Source: an uncultured Prevotellaceae bacterium (GTDB lineage: Bacteria > Bacteroidota > Bacteroidia > Bacteroidales > Bacteroidaceae). Taken from it: a stretch of DNA of 64,000 nt. Below the pieces are notes generated by a model that was given only the letters and a program-made list of their open reading frames with translations, was not told the origin of the DNA and ran no database searches. Both the position numbers and the translations under genes were made by a program. Positions 9,338 through 17,856 of this stretch are shown here, in pieces. The stretch lies in contig CACZGH010000001.1 of the NCBI GenBank assembly GCA_902780635.1, positions 186,001-250,000 on the forward strand. Reading direction: 5' to 3'. Every line of letters begins with the position of its first letter. The first letter of the stretch is position 1.

Positions 9338-10879
9338 TTAACCTATTATTTCCCGAGCTATTGATTGTAATTTCCTAGTAAATGTGTTATTTAAATCTTG
9401 AAAATACTGCTTTTCCTCTTTTGTTAGGCCCCAAAAATATATTGACACGGCATTAATTCCTGCCGTTACCAGAAAAATGCCGACAATAGAAATATGCTCT
9501 TTTATAAAAAAGTAAAAAATACAACATGAGAATAATGTTACAATAGTAGGAGGAAGAACATTATATACAAATGATTGGATAAACATTGAAGTTTTAAACT
9601 CTGTTATAATGGAAAGTAAATATACACGGCATATAGAACCGATGGTTTCGAAAACTAAGAATATTAAGATCGCAGTTGTAGCGTTAAAGCCTAATAGCAG
9701 AAAAAAGACAGACGTAGGAAGTGCTAACATTCGTATAGATGATACAACGATAGAAAACCATTTGATATTACCAACTGCCTGATTGGCATAGAATAAGCCT
9801 TTGGTCAATTGTTCAGCCATGCATGCAATGATTAATAATCTCGCAAATTCAACAGTTCCTATGGGGATTTGTTTCAACCATAAGGAAAGGATGTCGGGCA
9901 TCAAAACAACAAGAGGAATTGTGATAAAAGACATTAAAAAAAAACCCATTTTCCCTGCAGTTATTGACAAACGATAAACACGGTTAGAATCACCTGCTCC
10001 TTGACTTTTCATAATTTGAGGTTTCATTGAATTTATAGCAGAGGCAGAAATAGTGTATACATGCCCTTCCAATTGTCTTGATAAAGCAAACGATGCGTTT
10101 ACGGTAGGACCAAAAAATTTATTCAATAATATCGCATATCCTTGTCTGTTTACAATAGAACTTAAAACATCTAAGAGAGTCCATCCAGCAAAACCAGAAA
10201 TATTTCTCATGGCTAAGAACGGAACTTTCTTAAATTCAATTATAGATTTATATTGTTTATTACAATACAATAGATATAAAATTGAATTAAGAAATGTAAT
10301 GAAAACCATTAAGATTCCATAAACAAACAATTTGTCACCCATGTATGCCTTAACAACTATTGCTACAACAAGTTTCAAAATTGAATCAATAATACCAATG
10401 GTCGATGTATACCAAAAGTGTTCATTAGCTGTGATTAAGGCTGAAAACGGAGTAGCGCAAATTCTTAGAAATAATGATAGTAGCATACACATATATACTA
10501 TTTTTGCCGATAAAAGTCTTGATTTTGGAATATTCAAAAATCCGTCAAATAAAAATATACCAAATATAGATAAAATAGCTACTAATACGATACTCATATA
10601 AAGATGAAGCCAAAAGCAAGTTCTGAAAGTATATCTTGTTGTTTCTGCATTATTCTGACCTAAACTGACAGAGAGGTAACGCAAAGAAGTTTGTGACAAA
10701 GAAGCACTGACAAAACTAAGTAATCCTATAACACCTCCTATCACATCGTATATACCATAATCGCTTGCCCCTAAAGCATCAAGGATGATGCGGACTGATA
10801 TTAGCCCCAAAAGAACATTAATTAAGAGAGAGATGTATTGGATTACGGTATTTATAAATGCTCTATTTGAAGGTTTCAT
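9338..10879 (-). CDS. Wzx-type polysaccharide flippase
   Basis: A 513-residue membrane protein of the MOP exporter superfamily. About fourteen hydrophobic segments are visible, beginning with an N-terminal NRAFINTVIQYISLLINVLLG-like helix and the RIILDALGASDYGIYDVIGG loop characteristic of lipopolysaccharide-type flippases (shown here only as landmarks). It would flip undecaprenyl-diphosphate-linked repeat units across the inner membrane for polymerisation by the Wzy-like protein. It is separated from its neighbours by unusually long non-coding gaps on both sides (632 bp and about 1.5 kb), odd for a polysaccharide operon, which suggests loss of flanking genes. Confidence 0.92.
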   Translation of the reverse strand: MKPSNRAFINTVIQYISLLINVLLGLISVRIILDALGASDYGIYDVIGGVIGLLSFVSASLSQTSLRYLSVSLGQNNAETTRYTFRTCFWLHLYMSIVLVAILSIFGIFLFDGFLNIPKSRLLSAKIVYMCMLLSLFLRICATPFSALITANEHFWYTSTIGIIDSILKLVVAIVVKAYMGDKLFVYGILMVFITFLNSILYLLYCNKQYKSIIEFKKVPFLAMRNISGFAGWTLLDVLSSIVNRQGYAILLNKFFGPTVNASFALSRQLEGHVYTISASAINSMKPQIMKSQGAGDSNRVYRLSITAGKMGFFLMSFITIPLVVLMPDILSLWLKQIPIGTVEFARLLIIACMAEQLTKGLFYANQAVGNIKWFSIVVSSIRMLALPTSVFFLLLGFNATTAILIFLVFETIGSICRVYLLSIITEFKTSMFIQSFVYNVLPPTIVTLFSCCIFYFFIKEHISIVGIFLVTAGINAVSIYFWGLTKEEKQYFQDLNNTFTRKLQSIAREIIG

Positions 10880-11192
10880 TTACTTAAAACAATTAATAGA
10901 AACCACATTTACTCGAATCTTTAACAAAAAAATAATTGCTATGACAATAATCCTTCTTACCTTTTGGTACTCTATTGAAAAAGCCTTAAAAAAGAAATGG
11001 CATCTTCTAGAGCTTGCATGAATCAACCCATGTGAGGTAGATTGTCGTTACCTTTGCGCGTCTCTCATTACTTCTATTGGAGATTCATTCTTTTGGTTAT
11101 AGGTATATAGCGAGTTCTCAGGAGTTGTGGTTAATAATCTATAATGACACCTATATAAGTGATAATTGTTTTTCAATAGAATCACATTAGCT

Positions 11193-11369
11193 ATGAATTA
11201 TATAGATCTGATGAAAATGATAGAAAAGTCTTCTTTGTTTTCAAAAACACATGAAGACCATGCTGATTTGCATATTATAATAGAGTTCTATAACCATAAT
11301 GATTTTGAAAGAGTACGCCATGTTTTACGTAAACCTCCAATCACCATTAATTCGACATTTTTTGCTTAA
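11193..11369 (+). CDS. possible small protein or gene fragment
   Basis: A 58-codon frame starting at ATG 11193 (extendable to a TTG at 11166). A promoter-like TACCTTTG lies on the same strand at 11049-11056. The predicted peptide is Met-, His- and Ile-rich, starts MNYIDLMKMIEK and ends NSTFFA. I recognise no family. It may be real, or the leftover of a larger gene. Weak evidence. Confidence 0.2.
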   Translation: MNYIDLMKMIEKSSLFSKTHEDHADLHIIIEFYNHNDFERVRHVLRKPPITINSTFFA

Positions 11370-11702
11370 CGTACTATCAGGAAAGCTCAGGATTTTTGAT
11401 AATTGCGAAAAATATGCTATAATAATGTCGTAAGAATGTGAAAATGGAATCATCAAGATGATTCGGGGTATTTATAAGTCGAAAAAGGGAGAAAATGTCT
11501 GACTGTTGATGTGTCGTCAATTCTCAATGATGTGGGATTCCAGTGGATACTTATTCCCGATATTTGTGTTTGGGTAATATCTTCTCTTCCTCACGAAATC
11601 AGATGGAATCGCAAGGGAATAGTTTACACTGGAAATTACAGCTTGTCCGCCTTTGAGCTATGGGATGCCGCTCGCAGAAACTAGAAATCTCCTAATAACG
11701 TG

Positions 11703-11710
11703 CAAAGTTA
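11703..11710 (-). promoter_or_regulatory. promoter-like -7 element
   Basis: On the minus strand this reads TAACTTTG, matching the Bacteroidetes -7 consensus TAnnTTTG. No clean -33 box was found. It points toward wzx, whose start is about 820 bp away, so it could drive the downstream glycan genes or a lost gene. Confidence 0.35.
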
Positions 11711-11806
11711 CACATTTTTTCTAAAATGCGAGGGATGAGTAGGAAAAAAAAAGAGTTGTGTTAAGTTTTCTTAAATTGTGCGTAATCAGCATTATGACAT
11801 TACAAA

Positions 11807-11958
11807 GGATGCGGGAAATGGAATATCTGTGAATTCTGGGGGGTGGATTGCGAAAAAATGCGAAAGAGCGGAAAAATGCGAAAAACTATCATCTGCATGT
11901 AGCCGTCAAAAAGACAAGCAACTTGTTAACTTGTCCACTTGTCTTCTTGTTTACTAAA
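11807..11958. repeat. composite intergenic repeat, copy A
   Basis: About 150 bp that recurs imperfectly at 12077-12275. Shared order: GGATGCGG(G)AAA, TGGAATATCT, ATTCTGGGGG, a GCGAAAA-rich stretch, ATCATCTGC, GCCGTCAAAA, and finally an 8-bp satellite. The satellite here is CAACTTGT, TAACTTGT, CCACTTGT, CTTCTTGT at 11919-11950. Confidence 0.7.
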
Positions 11959-12076
11959 ACTTGTCAACTTAAGTAGATTACGAAAACAGCTAAAAGGACA
12001 AAAGAATCACGAAAATGATTGTTTGCACGCAAACAAATGGGGAATTGGATTGCAGAAATCAACGGAAAAGACGGAA

Positions 12077-12275
12077 AGGATGCGGAAATTGGAATATCTA
12101 CGATATTCTGGGGGATGGAATTGCGAAAAATATGCGAAGGGGCGAAAACCATGCCAAAATTTTTGTCATCTGCGATGATGCCGTCAAAAGACAAATAACT
12201 TGTTTACTCGTCAATTTGTTTACTCGTCAACTCGTTTACTTATCTACTCGTTTACTTATCTACTCGTTTACTGCC
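12077..12275. repeat. composite intergenic repeat, copy B
   Basis: Second copy of the element at 11807-11958, with a longer 8-bp satellite: ten units from 12196 to 12275 of the type TTACTCGT / CAACTCGT / CTACTCGT / TTACTTAT. The difference in unit number between copies is what slippage would produce. Confidence 0.7.
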
Positions 12276-12308
12276 AACTCCAAAGAAGATGATTGTGAAA
12301 TAATAATA

Positions 12309-12338
12309 CGGCACGCTGTATAAGGACACAGCGTGCCG
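12309..12338. terminator. intrinsic terminator downstream of capG
   Basis: A perfect 11-bp inverted repeat (CGGCACGCTGT / ACAGCGTGCCG) around an 8-nt loop, lying 40 bp beyond the capG stop codon. T-rich sequence follows on the plus side (TTGTATTT) and A/T-rich sequence on the other, so it could work in both directions. If efficient it would uncouple capEFG from wzx. Confidence 0.7.
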
Positions 12339-12378
12339 TTGTATTTCATAGAAAATAACTTGTCTACTCGTCTACTTT

Positions 12379-13539
12379 TTAAAACTTTCGCCACACCATC
12401 TTGTTGACGATGCCGGTGTAACTCTGGATAATCTTGACGACCTTGGTGGAGACGTTCTCCTCAATGTAATCGGGCACGGGAATGCCATGGTGGCCATCTC
12501 GGCAGAGGCTGACGGCGGTGTCGACAGCCTGAAGAAGGCTGTGCTCATCGATGCCAGCGATGATGAAGCAGGCTTTGTCGAGAGCTTCGGGGCGCTCGGT
12601 GCTGGTGCGGATGCAGATGGCAGGGAAGGGATGCCCCACGCTGGTGAAGAAACTGCTCTCTTCGGGCAAGGTGCCACTGTCGCTGACCACTGCGAAGGCG
12701 TTCATCTGCAGGCAGTTGTAGTCATGGAAACCGAGGGGCTCATGCTGAATGACGCGGCGGTCGAGTTGGAAGCCGCTGGCCTCTAAACGTTTGCGTGAAC
12801 GGGGATGGCAACTGTAGAGGATGGGCATGTCGTAACGCTCAGCCATGCGGTTGATGGCGGTGAAGAGGGAGAGGAAGTTGCGCTCGGTGTCGATGTTCTC
12901 TTCACGGTGGGCGGAAAGCAGAATGTAACGGCCTTTCTCCAGTCCCAGTCGCTGGTGGATGTCGCTGGCCTCGATGTCGGCAAGGTTTTCGTGCAGCACC
13001 TCAGCCATGGGTGAACCGGTGACGTAGGTGCGTTCGCGGGGCAATCCGCACTCTGCTAGGTAGCGACGAGCGTGCTCGGAGTAAGCCATATTGACATCGC
13101 TGATGATGTCGACGATGCGGCGGTTGGTCTCCTCGGGCAGACACTCGTCTTTGCAGCGGTTGCCAGCTTCCATGTGGAAGATGGGGATGTGGAGGCGCTT
13201 GGCACCAATGACGCTGAGGCAAGAGTTAGTGTCACCGAGCACAAGCACGGCGTCGGGTTGTGTCTCGACCATCAGTTTGTAACTGCGGTCGATGATATTA
13301 CCCATGGTGGCACCCAGGTCATCACCTACAGCATTCATGTAGACGTCGGGGTCGGCGAGCTTGAGGTCTTTGAAGAACACGCCGTTGAGATTGTAGTCGT
13401 AGTTCTGACCTGTGTGGGCAAGGAGGGTGTCGAAATACTGGCGGCATTTGTTGATGACTGCCGCGAGGCGGATGATCTCTGGGCGTGTGCCGACGATGAT
13501 CAGCAACTTCAAGCGCCCGTCATTTTTGAAAGTCTTCAT
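12379..13539 (-). CDS. capG: UDP-GlcNAc 2-epimerase family, CapG/FnlC-type
   Basis: 386 residues with the GT-B-like epimerase fold: KLLIIVGTRPEIIRL at the start, HTGQNYD, VLGDTN, HMEAGNRC, SAHREENIDT and SDSGTLPEE are all hallmark motifs. In the Cap5G/FnlC branch the enzyme converts UDP-2-acetamido-2,6-dideoxy-L-talose to UDP-N-acetyl-L-fucosamine, the last step after CapE and CapF, which are the next two genes upstream on the same strand. Placement in that trio is why CapG is preferred over WecB. The stop codon abuts a short 8-bp satellite (12356-12379). A terminator-like hairpin follows. Confidence 0.92.
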   Translation of the reverse strand: MKTFKNDGRLKLLIIVGTRPEIIRLAAVINKCRQYFDTLLAHTGQNYDYNLNGVFFKDLKLADPDVYMNAVGDDLGATMGNIIDRSYKLMVETQPDAVLVLGDTNSCLSVIGAKRLHIPIFHMEAGNRCKDECLPEETNRRIVDIISDVNMAYSEHARRYLAECGLPRERTYVTGSPMAEVLHENLADIEASDIHQRLGLEKGRYILLSAHREENIDTERNFLSLFTAINRMAERYDMPILYSCHPRSRKRLEASGFQLDRRVIQHEPLGFHDYNCLQMNAFAVVSDSGTLPEESSFFTSVGHPFPAICIRTSTERPEALDKACFIIAGIDEHSLLQAVDTAVSLCRDGHHGIPVPDYIEENVSTKVVKIIQSYTGIVNKMVWRKF

Positions 13540-13660
13540 ATTGTGTTTTTATTTATTGCGAAAAAATATGGATTGCGAAAATATACGGAAAATGCGTAAA
13601 TGATTATATAATATTTTTCGTTTTTTTTCGATATTTCGGTTTTTTTCGGAATCAAAAAAA
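13540..13660. repeat. AT-rich spacer with GCGAAAA-type repeat
   Basis: The capF-capG gap contains ATTGCGAAAAAATATGG and TTGCGAAAATATACGG units plus homopolymeric T/A runs, related to the elements at 11.85, 12.12, 16.22 and 17.76 kb. No gene. Confidence 0.5.
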
Positions 13661-14860
13661 TCACACGGGCTCAAAGAAGGTGTCGGGGTGGGCGGGGTCG
13701 AAAAGCTCATTGGCCCACATGACAGTGACGAGGGGATCGGTATCGGAGAGATTGATGATGTTGTGGGTGTAGCCGGGAAGCATGTGGACGGCCTCGATGC
13801 GGTCGCCACTGACGTCAAACTCGATCACCTCGTCAGAGCCGATGCGGCGCTCCTGGATGAGGGCGTGGCCGCTGACGACGATGAAAAATTCCCACTTAGT
13901 GTGGTGCCAGTGCTGCCCCTTGGTGATGCCGGGGCGAGAGACGTTGACACTGAACTGCCCGCAGTGAGCCGTGCGGAGCAGTTCGGTAAAGGAACCGCGC
14001 TGGTCGACGTTCATCTTCAGGGGAAAAGCCACTTTCTCCTTGGGCAGGTAACTCAGGTAGGTGGAGTAGAGTTTTTTCTCAATGCTGCCGGCGGGTATCT
14101 CCGGTATAACGAGGGTGGCGGGTTGGTCGTGGTAATGTCGCAGCAATTCGACGATGCGGCCGAGGGTGATTTGGTGGGTGACAGGACAGTAGCAATAACG
14201 GCCGTTGGCGGAGGGCACGACGTCGAGACCCTCAAACTCACAGTGCAGTTCACGACCTTCGAGGGCATCGAGCATGGAGTCGACGAGGTCGTCGATATAG
14301 AGCAACTCAAGTTCCACGGTGGGGTCGTTGACTTGGATGGGCAGGTCGTGGGCGATGTTGTGGCAGAAGGTGGCCACAGCGCTGTTGTAGTTGGGGCGGC
14401 ACCACTTGCCGAAAAGATTAGGGAAACGGTAGACGAGCACCTTTGCGCCGGTCTCTGCTGCGTAAGAGAAAAAGAGGTCTTCGCCCGCTTTCTTACTGCG
14501 TCCGTACTCTGAGTTGCCGAAGCGTCCGGTGAGGGAGGCTTGCTGCGATGAGGAGAGCATCACCGGGCATGTGTTGCCATGACGTTTCAGGGTGTCAAGC
14601 AAGGTGGTTGCAAAGCCGAAGTTGCCCTGCATGAACTCCTCCTGAGTTTTCGGACGATTGACACCAGCGAGGTTGAACACAAAGTGGGCATCGGCGCAAT
14701 AGCTGTCAAGCAGAGCCGGATCTGTGTCGATGTCGTACTCAAAAATTTCATTGATTGTGAGAGCGGGGCGTGTGCGGTCTTTGCCCTCTTTGATGTTACG
14801 CAGGGCAGCGCAGAGGTTTCTGCCTACAAATCCTTTGGCACCAGTGACAAGAATATTCAT
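13661..14860 (-). CDS. capF: bifunctional UDP-sugar epimerase/reductase, CapF/FnlB-type
   Basis: 399 residues with two domains. Residues 1 to about 270 form an extended SDR with the Rossmann motif VTGAKGFVGRN and YGRSKK, the Tyr-Lys pair. Residues about 285-399 are a cupin with the metal-binding pattern GQHWHHTKWE, a later HNIINLSD and the end NELFDP. This SDR plus cupin architecture is specific to Cap5F/FnlB, where the cupin epimerises C3 of the CapE product and the SDR domain reduces it at C4 with NADPH, giving UDP-L-6-deoxytaloseNAc. It stands between capE and capG, as in other FucNAc loci. Confidence 0.94.
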   Translation of the reverse strand: MNILVTGAKGFVGRNLCAALRNIKEGKDRTRPALTINEIFEYDIDTDPALLDSYCADAHFVFNLAGVNRPKTQEEFMQGNFGFATTLLDTLKRHGNTCPVMLSSSQQASLTGRFGNSEYGRSKKAGEDLFFSYAAETGAKVLVYRFPNLFGKWCRPNYNSAVATFCHNIAHDLPIQVNDPTVELELLYIDDLVDSMLDALEGRELHCEFEGLDVVPSANGRYCYCPVTHQITLGRIVELLRHYHDQPATLVIPEIPAGSIEKKLYSTYLSYLPKEKVAFPLKMNVDQRGSFTELLRTAHCGQFSVNVSRPGITKGQHWHHTKWEFFIVVSGHALIQERRIGSDEVIEFDVSGDRIEAVHMLPGYTHNIINLSDTDPLVTVMWANELFDPAHPDTFFEPV

Positions 14861-14937
14861 AATATGGGAGCCTCAACCAATTATTTAAATTAAAAATTAA
14901 AAATTAAAGATTAAAGTTTTACTGTCCCCATTTGGCC

Positions 14938-15001
14938 ACCCTCCCCTTTGGGGAGGGCTGGGGAGAGGTGTTTCCCCTTTGGGGAGGGTTGGGGAGAGGT
15001 G
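14938..15001. repeat. tandem GGGGAGGG/CCCCTTTGG repeat
   Basis: Two adjacent copies of CTCCCCTTTGGGGAGGG followed by (C/T)TGGGGAGAGGTGTTT, filling the capE-capF gap right up to the capE stop. Each copy contains a CTCCCC-TTT-GGGGAG hairpin. Same general family as the elements at 3.4, 24.9, 30.6 and 54.0 kb. Confidence 0.75.
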
Positions 15002-15002
15002 T

Positions 15003-16097
15003 TTACTCCGACCTTATTTCCTTGGCACGCTGTTTGGGCAGGAGACCGAGGTCCTCGCGGATGAAGCGAAGTTTGAGCAGGAGTTGCACCATGCCATCTA
15101 CATCCAGGCGGCGGGTGTTGTGACTGTGGTAGTCCTCAATGCGAGCCACATCCTCATTGCCTTTGGTGAAGAACTTGTCGTAGTTAAGGTCACGGGTGTC
15201 GCAGGGGATGCGGTAGTAGTCGCCCATATCGATAGCACGCACCATCTCTTCGCGAGTGACGAGCGTCTCGTAAAGTTTCTCACCGTGGCGGGTACCGATC
15301 ACCTTGATGTCAGGGCGTTGGGCGATAAAGGGACGGCCAGTGCCTTTCACTGGCATGTCGCAATAGACGTGCACCAAGGCCTCAGCCAGCACGTCGAGCG
15401 TGGCAGCAGGGGCTTTCTGCACGAAGAGGTCGCCATTGTGACCATGGGTGAAGGCGTAGACCACGAGGTCAACAGCATCGTCGAGGGTCATCATGAAGCG
15501 GGTCATGTTAGGGTCGGTGATGGTAATGGGCTTGCCCTCAATCATTTGTTCCACCCAGAGAGGGATGACAGAGCCGCGGCTGGCCATCACATTGCCGTAG
15601 CGTGTACAGCAGATGGTGGTGGCGCCGTCATCGCCTAGTTCACGGCCCTTAGCCACGGCCACTTTCTCCATCAGGGCTTTCGACATGCCCATGGCGTTGA
15701 TAGGATAGGCGGCCTTGTCGGTGGAGAGTACCACCACGTTTTTCACGCCGTGCTCGATGGCGGAGTTGAGCACATTCTCCGTGCCCAAGATGTTGGTGCG
15801 AACGGCCTCGGCGGGAAAGAACTCGCACGAGGGTACTTGTTTGAGGGCGGCGGCAGCGAAAACGTAGTCGACGCCGTTCATGGCGATGTCGACGGATGAC
15901 TTCTCGCGCACATTACCTATATAGAATTTTACTTTGGGACTTTGCAGCGCATGGCGCATATCGTCTTGTTTTTTCTCGTCACGGGAGAAAATACGGATTT
16001 CCTTGATGTCGGAGTCGAGGAAACGGCGGAGCACAGCGTTGCCAAATGAGCCGGTACCACCAGTAATCAAAAGGATCTTGTCTTTGAATACGGACAT
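15003..16097 (-). CDS. capE: UDP-GlcNAc 4,6-dehydratase (inverting), CapE/FnlA-type
   Basis: 364 residues from the ATG at 16097 (MSVFKDKILLITGGTGSFG); an ATG at 16133 would add 12 residues. It has the SDR glycine motif GGTGSFG, FSRDEKKQ, STDKAAYPINAMG and MSKALME. As in characterised CapE proteins, the usual YxxxK is replaced by MxxxK, so this is a family trait and not damage. The enzyme removes water from UDP-GlcNAc and inverts C5, the first step to UDP-L-FucNAc. It is the first gene of the capEFG set and of the whole minus-strand glycan locus. A promoter-like element lies 41 bp upstream. Confidence 0.94.
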   Translation of the reverse strand: MSVFKDKILLITGGTGSFGNAVLRRFLDSDIKEIRIFSRDEKKQDDMRHALQSPKVKFYIGNVREKSSVDIAMNGVDYVFAAAALKQVPSCEFFPAEAVRTNILGTENVLNSAIEHGVKNVVVLSTDKAAYPINAMGMSKALMEKVAVAKGRELGDDGATTICCTRYGNVMASRGSVIPLWVEQMIEGKPITITDPNMTRFMMTLDDAVDLVVYAFTHGHNGDLFVQKAPAATLDVLAEALVHVYCDMPVKGTGRPFIAQRPDIKVIGTRHGEKLYETLVTREEMVRAIDMGDYYRIPCDTRDLNYDKFFTKGNEDVARIEDYHSHNTRRLDVDGMVQLLLKLRFIREDLGLLPKQRAKEIRSE

Positions 16098-16137
16098 GAT
16101 TTTGGTTTTCTTTTCTATTTGAGTCATTATCAATCTG

Positions 16138-16145
16138 CAAAATTA
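16138..16145 (-). promoter_or_regulatory. promoter -7 element for capE
   Basis: On the minus strand this reads TAATTTTG (TAnnTTTG consensus), giving a leader of about 35 nt before the capE ATG at 16097. No clear TTTG at -33. Confidence 0.5.
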
Positions 16146-16195
16146 CGAAATTATTTTGATATACCCTTTGGGTGGTTCGTTTTTTTTGGATTATA

Positions 16196-16310
16196 ATACT
16201 TGTCTACTCGTCAACTAAACAAATTGCAAAAATATGCGAAAGGGCGAAAAATATACGGAAATGATTGTTGGAATGCGGAAAAGTGCGGAAATAGACGGAA
16301 AAATGTGGAT
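16196..16310. repeat. 8-bp satellite plus GCGAAAA-type repeat
   Basis: ATACTTGT, CTACTCGT, CAACTAAA at 16196-16219 is followed directly by TTGCAAAAATATGCGAAAGG and further CGGAAA units. It has the same two components as the composite repeats at 11.8 and 12.1 kb, in the opposite order. Confidence 0.6.
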
Positions 16311-16317
16311 TATTCAT

Positions 16318-16325
16318 TACCTTTG
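16318..16325 (+). promoter_or_regulatory. promoter -7 element for the CE2-like esterase gene
   Basis: TACCTTTG on the plus strand fits TAnnTTTG. It would give a leader of about 200 nt before the ATG at 16533. The leader is purine- and A-rich and shows no recognised riboswitch. Confidence 0.45.
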
Positions 16326-16532
16326 CAATAAAGTTTTTTAAAACCTTACTTTTCAATTGTCCTATCGAAAACAACAGGCACATGACATCCATGACCAAAG
16401 AAATAGCCACTGAAAAGAGTTAGACAAAGAGTTAGTCGTGGGATAAGACCAAAAGTTAAAACAAAAGCCTGGCTAAGACTCAGGCAAAAAGCGACAAGCG
16501 AAAGACGAATAGCCAATAAAAAAAATAGAGCA

Positions 16533-17684
16533 ATGAATTATAAAAAGCAAGTGAAGCTAGCGGGGATGTCCTGCGCGATGAAAGTGAAGATAGCCTGCGT
16601 AGCTATTTTGATGATGGTTGGCGGGGCGAAAGTGATGATGGCATCGACCACGCTGCCCATACGGGGAAAGGTAGTGAAGGCGTCGGACGAGAGAATACAG
16701 TATATCGGGCGCATCAGCTTCGCCGACAGGGAGGCGCCGGCATTCAACTACCCTGGCACGCAGATCATCGCGGCCTTTCAGGGCACATCGCTACGGATGA
16801 TTGCCAAACCACAAAGCGGATATTTCATGGTCCAGATAGACGGAGCGGAGCCATTTAAGATCAACTTCTGTTCGCCGAACGACTCGGTGATGAGTCTGGC
16901 CACCGCCCTACCCTACGGACGGCATGAGGTGCGGCTGATGTATGTGATGGAGGGCTATGAGCGGAGGCCTGAGTTCCGGGGCTTTGTGCTTGACGAGGGA
17001 TGTGACCTTGTCGCTCCTCTTCCGCTGCCCGGCAGGAAGATAGAGTTCATCGGCAACTCCATCACCTGCGGCTATGGCAATGAGTGCATGAACCAGGCAG
17101 AGCATTTCGACTATTCCACTGAGAACCACTACTACAGTTATGCGTCTATGACGGCCCGCGCCCTCAAGGCGCAGCACCATGCCACGGCACGCAGCGGTAT
17201 CGGCGTATACCGCAACTACAACGGTCCGAAGACGGGCAACAATGACTGCATGCCGACGGAGTATGAGTATACGATGTATCAGGACAAGTCGGAGAAATGG
17301 GACTTCAAGCGTTTCCAGCCGGATGTGATCTGCGTCAACCTCGGCACCAATGACCTGTCGACGAAAAACTATGACATCAAGTTGTATCGCAATGCATATT
17401 TGAAATTCATCCAGCAAGTGCGTGGACTGAACCCAAAAGCAAAAATCGTGCTGCTGACGGGTTCGATGCTCAATGGCAAGGAACTGGAGGAGGCTCGAAA
17501 GGCTCTTGACTCAGTGAAAAGTGAGCTCAACAAGAATGGCGACGGGGAAGTCTATCGTTTCGATATGAGTCCTCAGACAGGCGACTTAGGTTATGGCGCT
17601 GACTGGCATCCCAGTTACTGGCAACATGAGAAAATGGCGGGTGAACTGACAGCATTTCTCCGCAGTCTGATGGGATGGTTTTAA
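16533..17684 (+). CDS. secreted SGNH esterase, carbohydrate esterase family 2-like
   Basis: 383 residues. An N-terminal signal segment (about residues 14-37, hydrophobic, ending MMAS) precedes a beta-sandwich domain and then an SGNH hydrolase domain. Ser176 in GNSITCGYG is the nucleophile; NLGTNDLS supplies the oxyanion Gly/Asn; Asp357 and His359 in GADWHP complete the triad. This two-domain layout is that of CE2 acetyl-xylan/mannan esterases, which remove acetyl groups from plant polysaccharides. It stands alone, divergent from capE. It probably acts in the periplasm or at the surface. No lipobox was seen. Confidence 0.87.
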   Translation: MNYKKQVKLAGMSCAMKVKIACVAILMMVGGAKVMMASTTLPIRGKVVKASDERIQYIGRISFADREAPAFNYPGTQIIAAFQGTSLRMIAKPQSGYFMVQIDGAEPFKINFCSPNDSVMSLATALPYGRHEVRLMYVMEGYERRPEFRGFVLDEGCDLVAPLPLPGRKIEFIGNSITCGYGNECMNQAEHFDYSTENHYYSYASMTARALKAQHHATARSGIGVYRNYNGPKTGNNDCMPTEYEYTMYQDKSEKWDFKRFQPDVICVNLGTNDLSTKNYDIKLYRNAYLKFIQQVRGLNPKAKIVLLTGSMLNGKELEEARKALDSVKSELNKNGDGEVYRFDMSPQTGDLGYGADWHPSYWQHEKMAGELTAFLRSLMGWF

Positions 17685-17820
17685 TAATTAGGAATTAGGA
17701 AATAGGAATTAGTAAATGTCAGCGACGGCGGTTTTTTTAGTCCTAAAAAGTTCGATTGCGAAAAATATGCGAAAGGACGAAAACTATGCGAAAATTTACT
17801 AATAGATTGTGACTAATGAA

Positions 17821-17850
17821 TTTGGGGCGGCCTTGAAGGCCACCCCAAAT
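17821..17850. terminator. bidirectional terminator between the esterase gene and nagB
   Basis: TTTGGGG-C-GGCCTT / AAGGCC-A-CCCCAAA forms a strong 13-bp stem with one mismatch and almost no loop. It lies 6 bp beyond the nagB stop and 137 bp beyond the esterase stop. A GCGAAAAATATGCGAAAGG repeat unit (17756-17805) precedes it on the plus strand. Confidence 0.75.
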
Positions 17851-17856
17851 GCGTTA

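Larger units (their letters stand above)
10880..12378. other. 1.5-kb interval with repeats and gene relics
   Basis: No intact gene of known family. The part next to wzx is AT-rich; from about 11.8 kb on it is built of repeats (listed separately). A frame on the plus strand around 11500-11695 reads as protein-like (WILIPDICVW, FELWDAARRN) but has no good start and stops early, so it could be a truncated gene of unknown origin. The interval marks the boundary between the AT-rich glycan genes and the more GC-rich capEFG genes. Confidence 0.5.

Noticed and set aside
13688-14512. 274-codon plus-strand ORF opposite capF
   Set aside because: Antisense shadow; capF has SDR and cupin motifs throughout.
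15003-16097. capE having MxxxK instead of YxxxK as a sign of an inactive enzyme
   Set aside because: The Met is characteristic of CapE-type inverting dehydratases, so it is a family trait.
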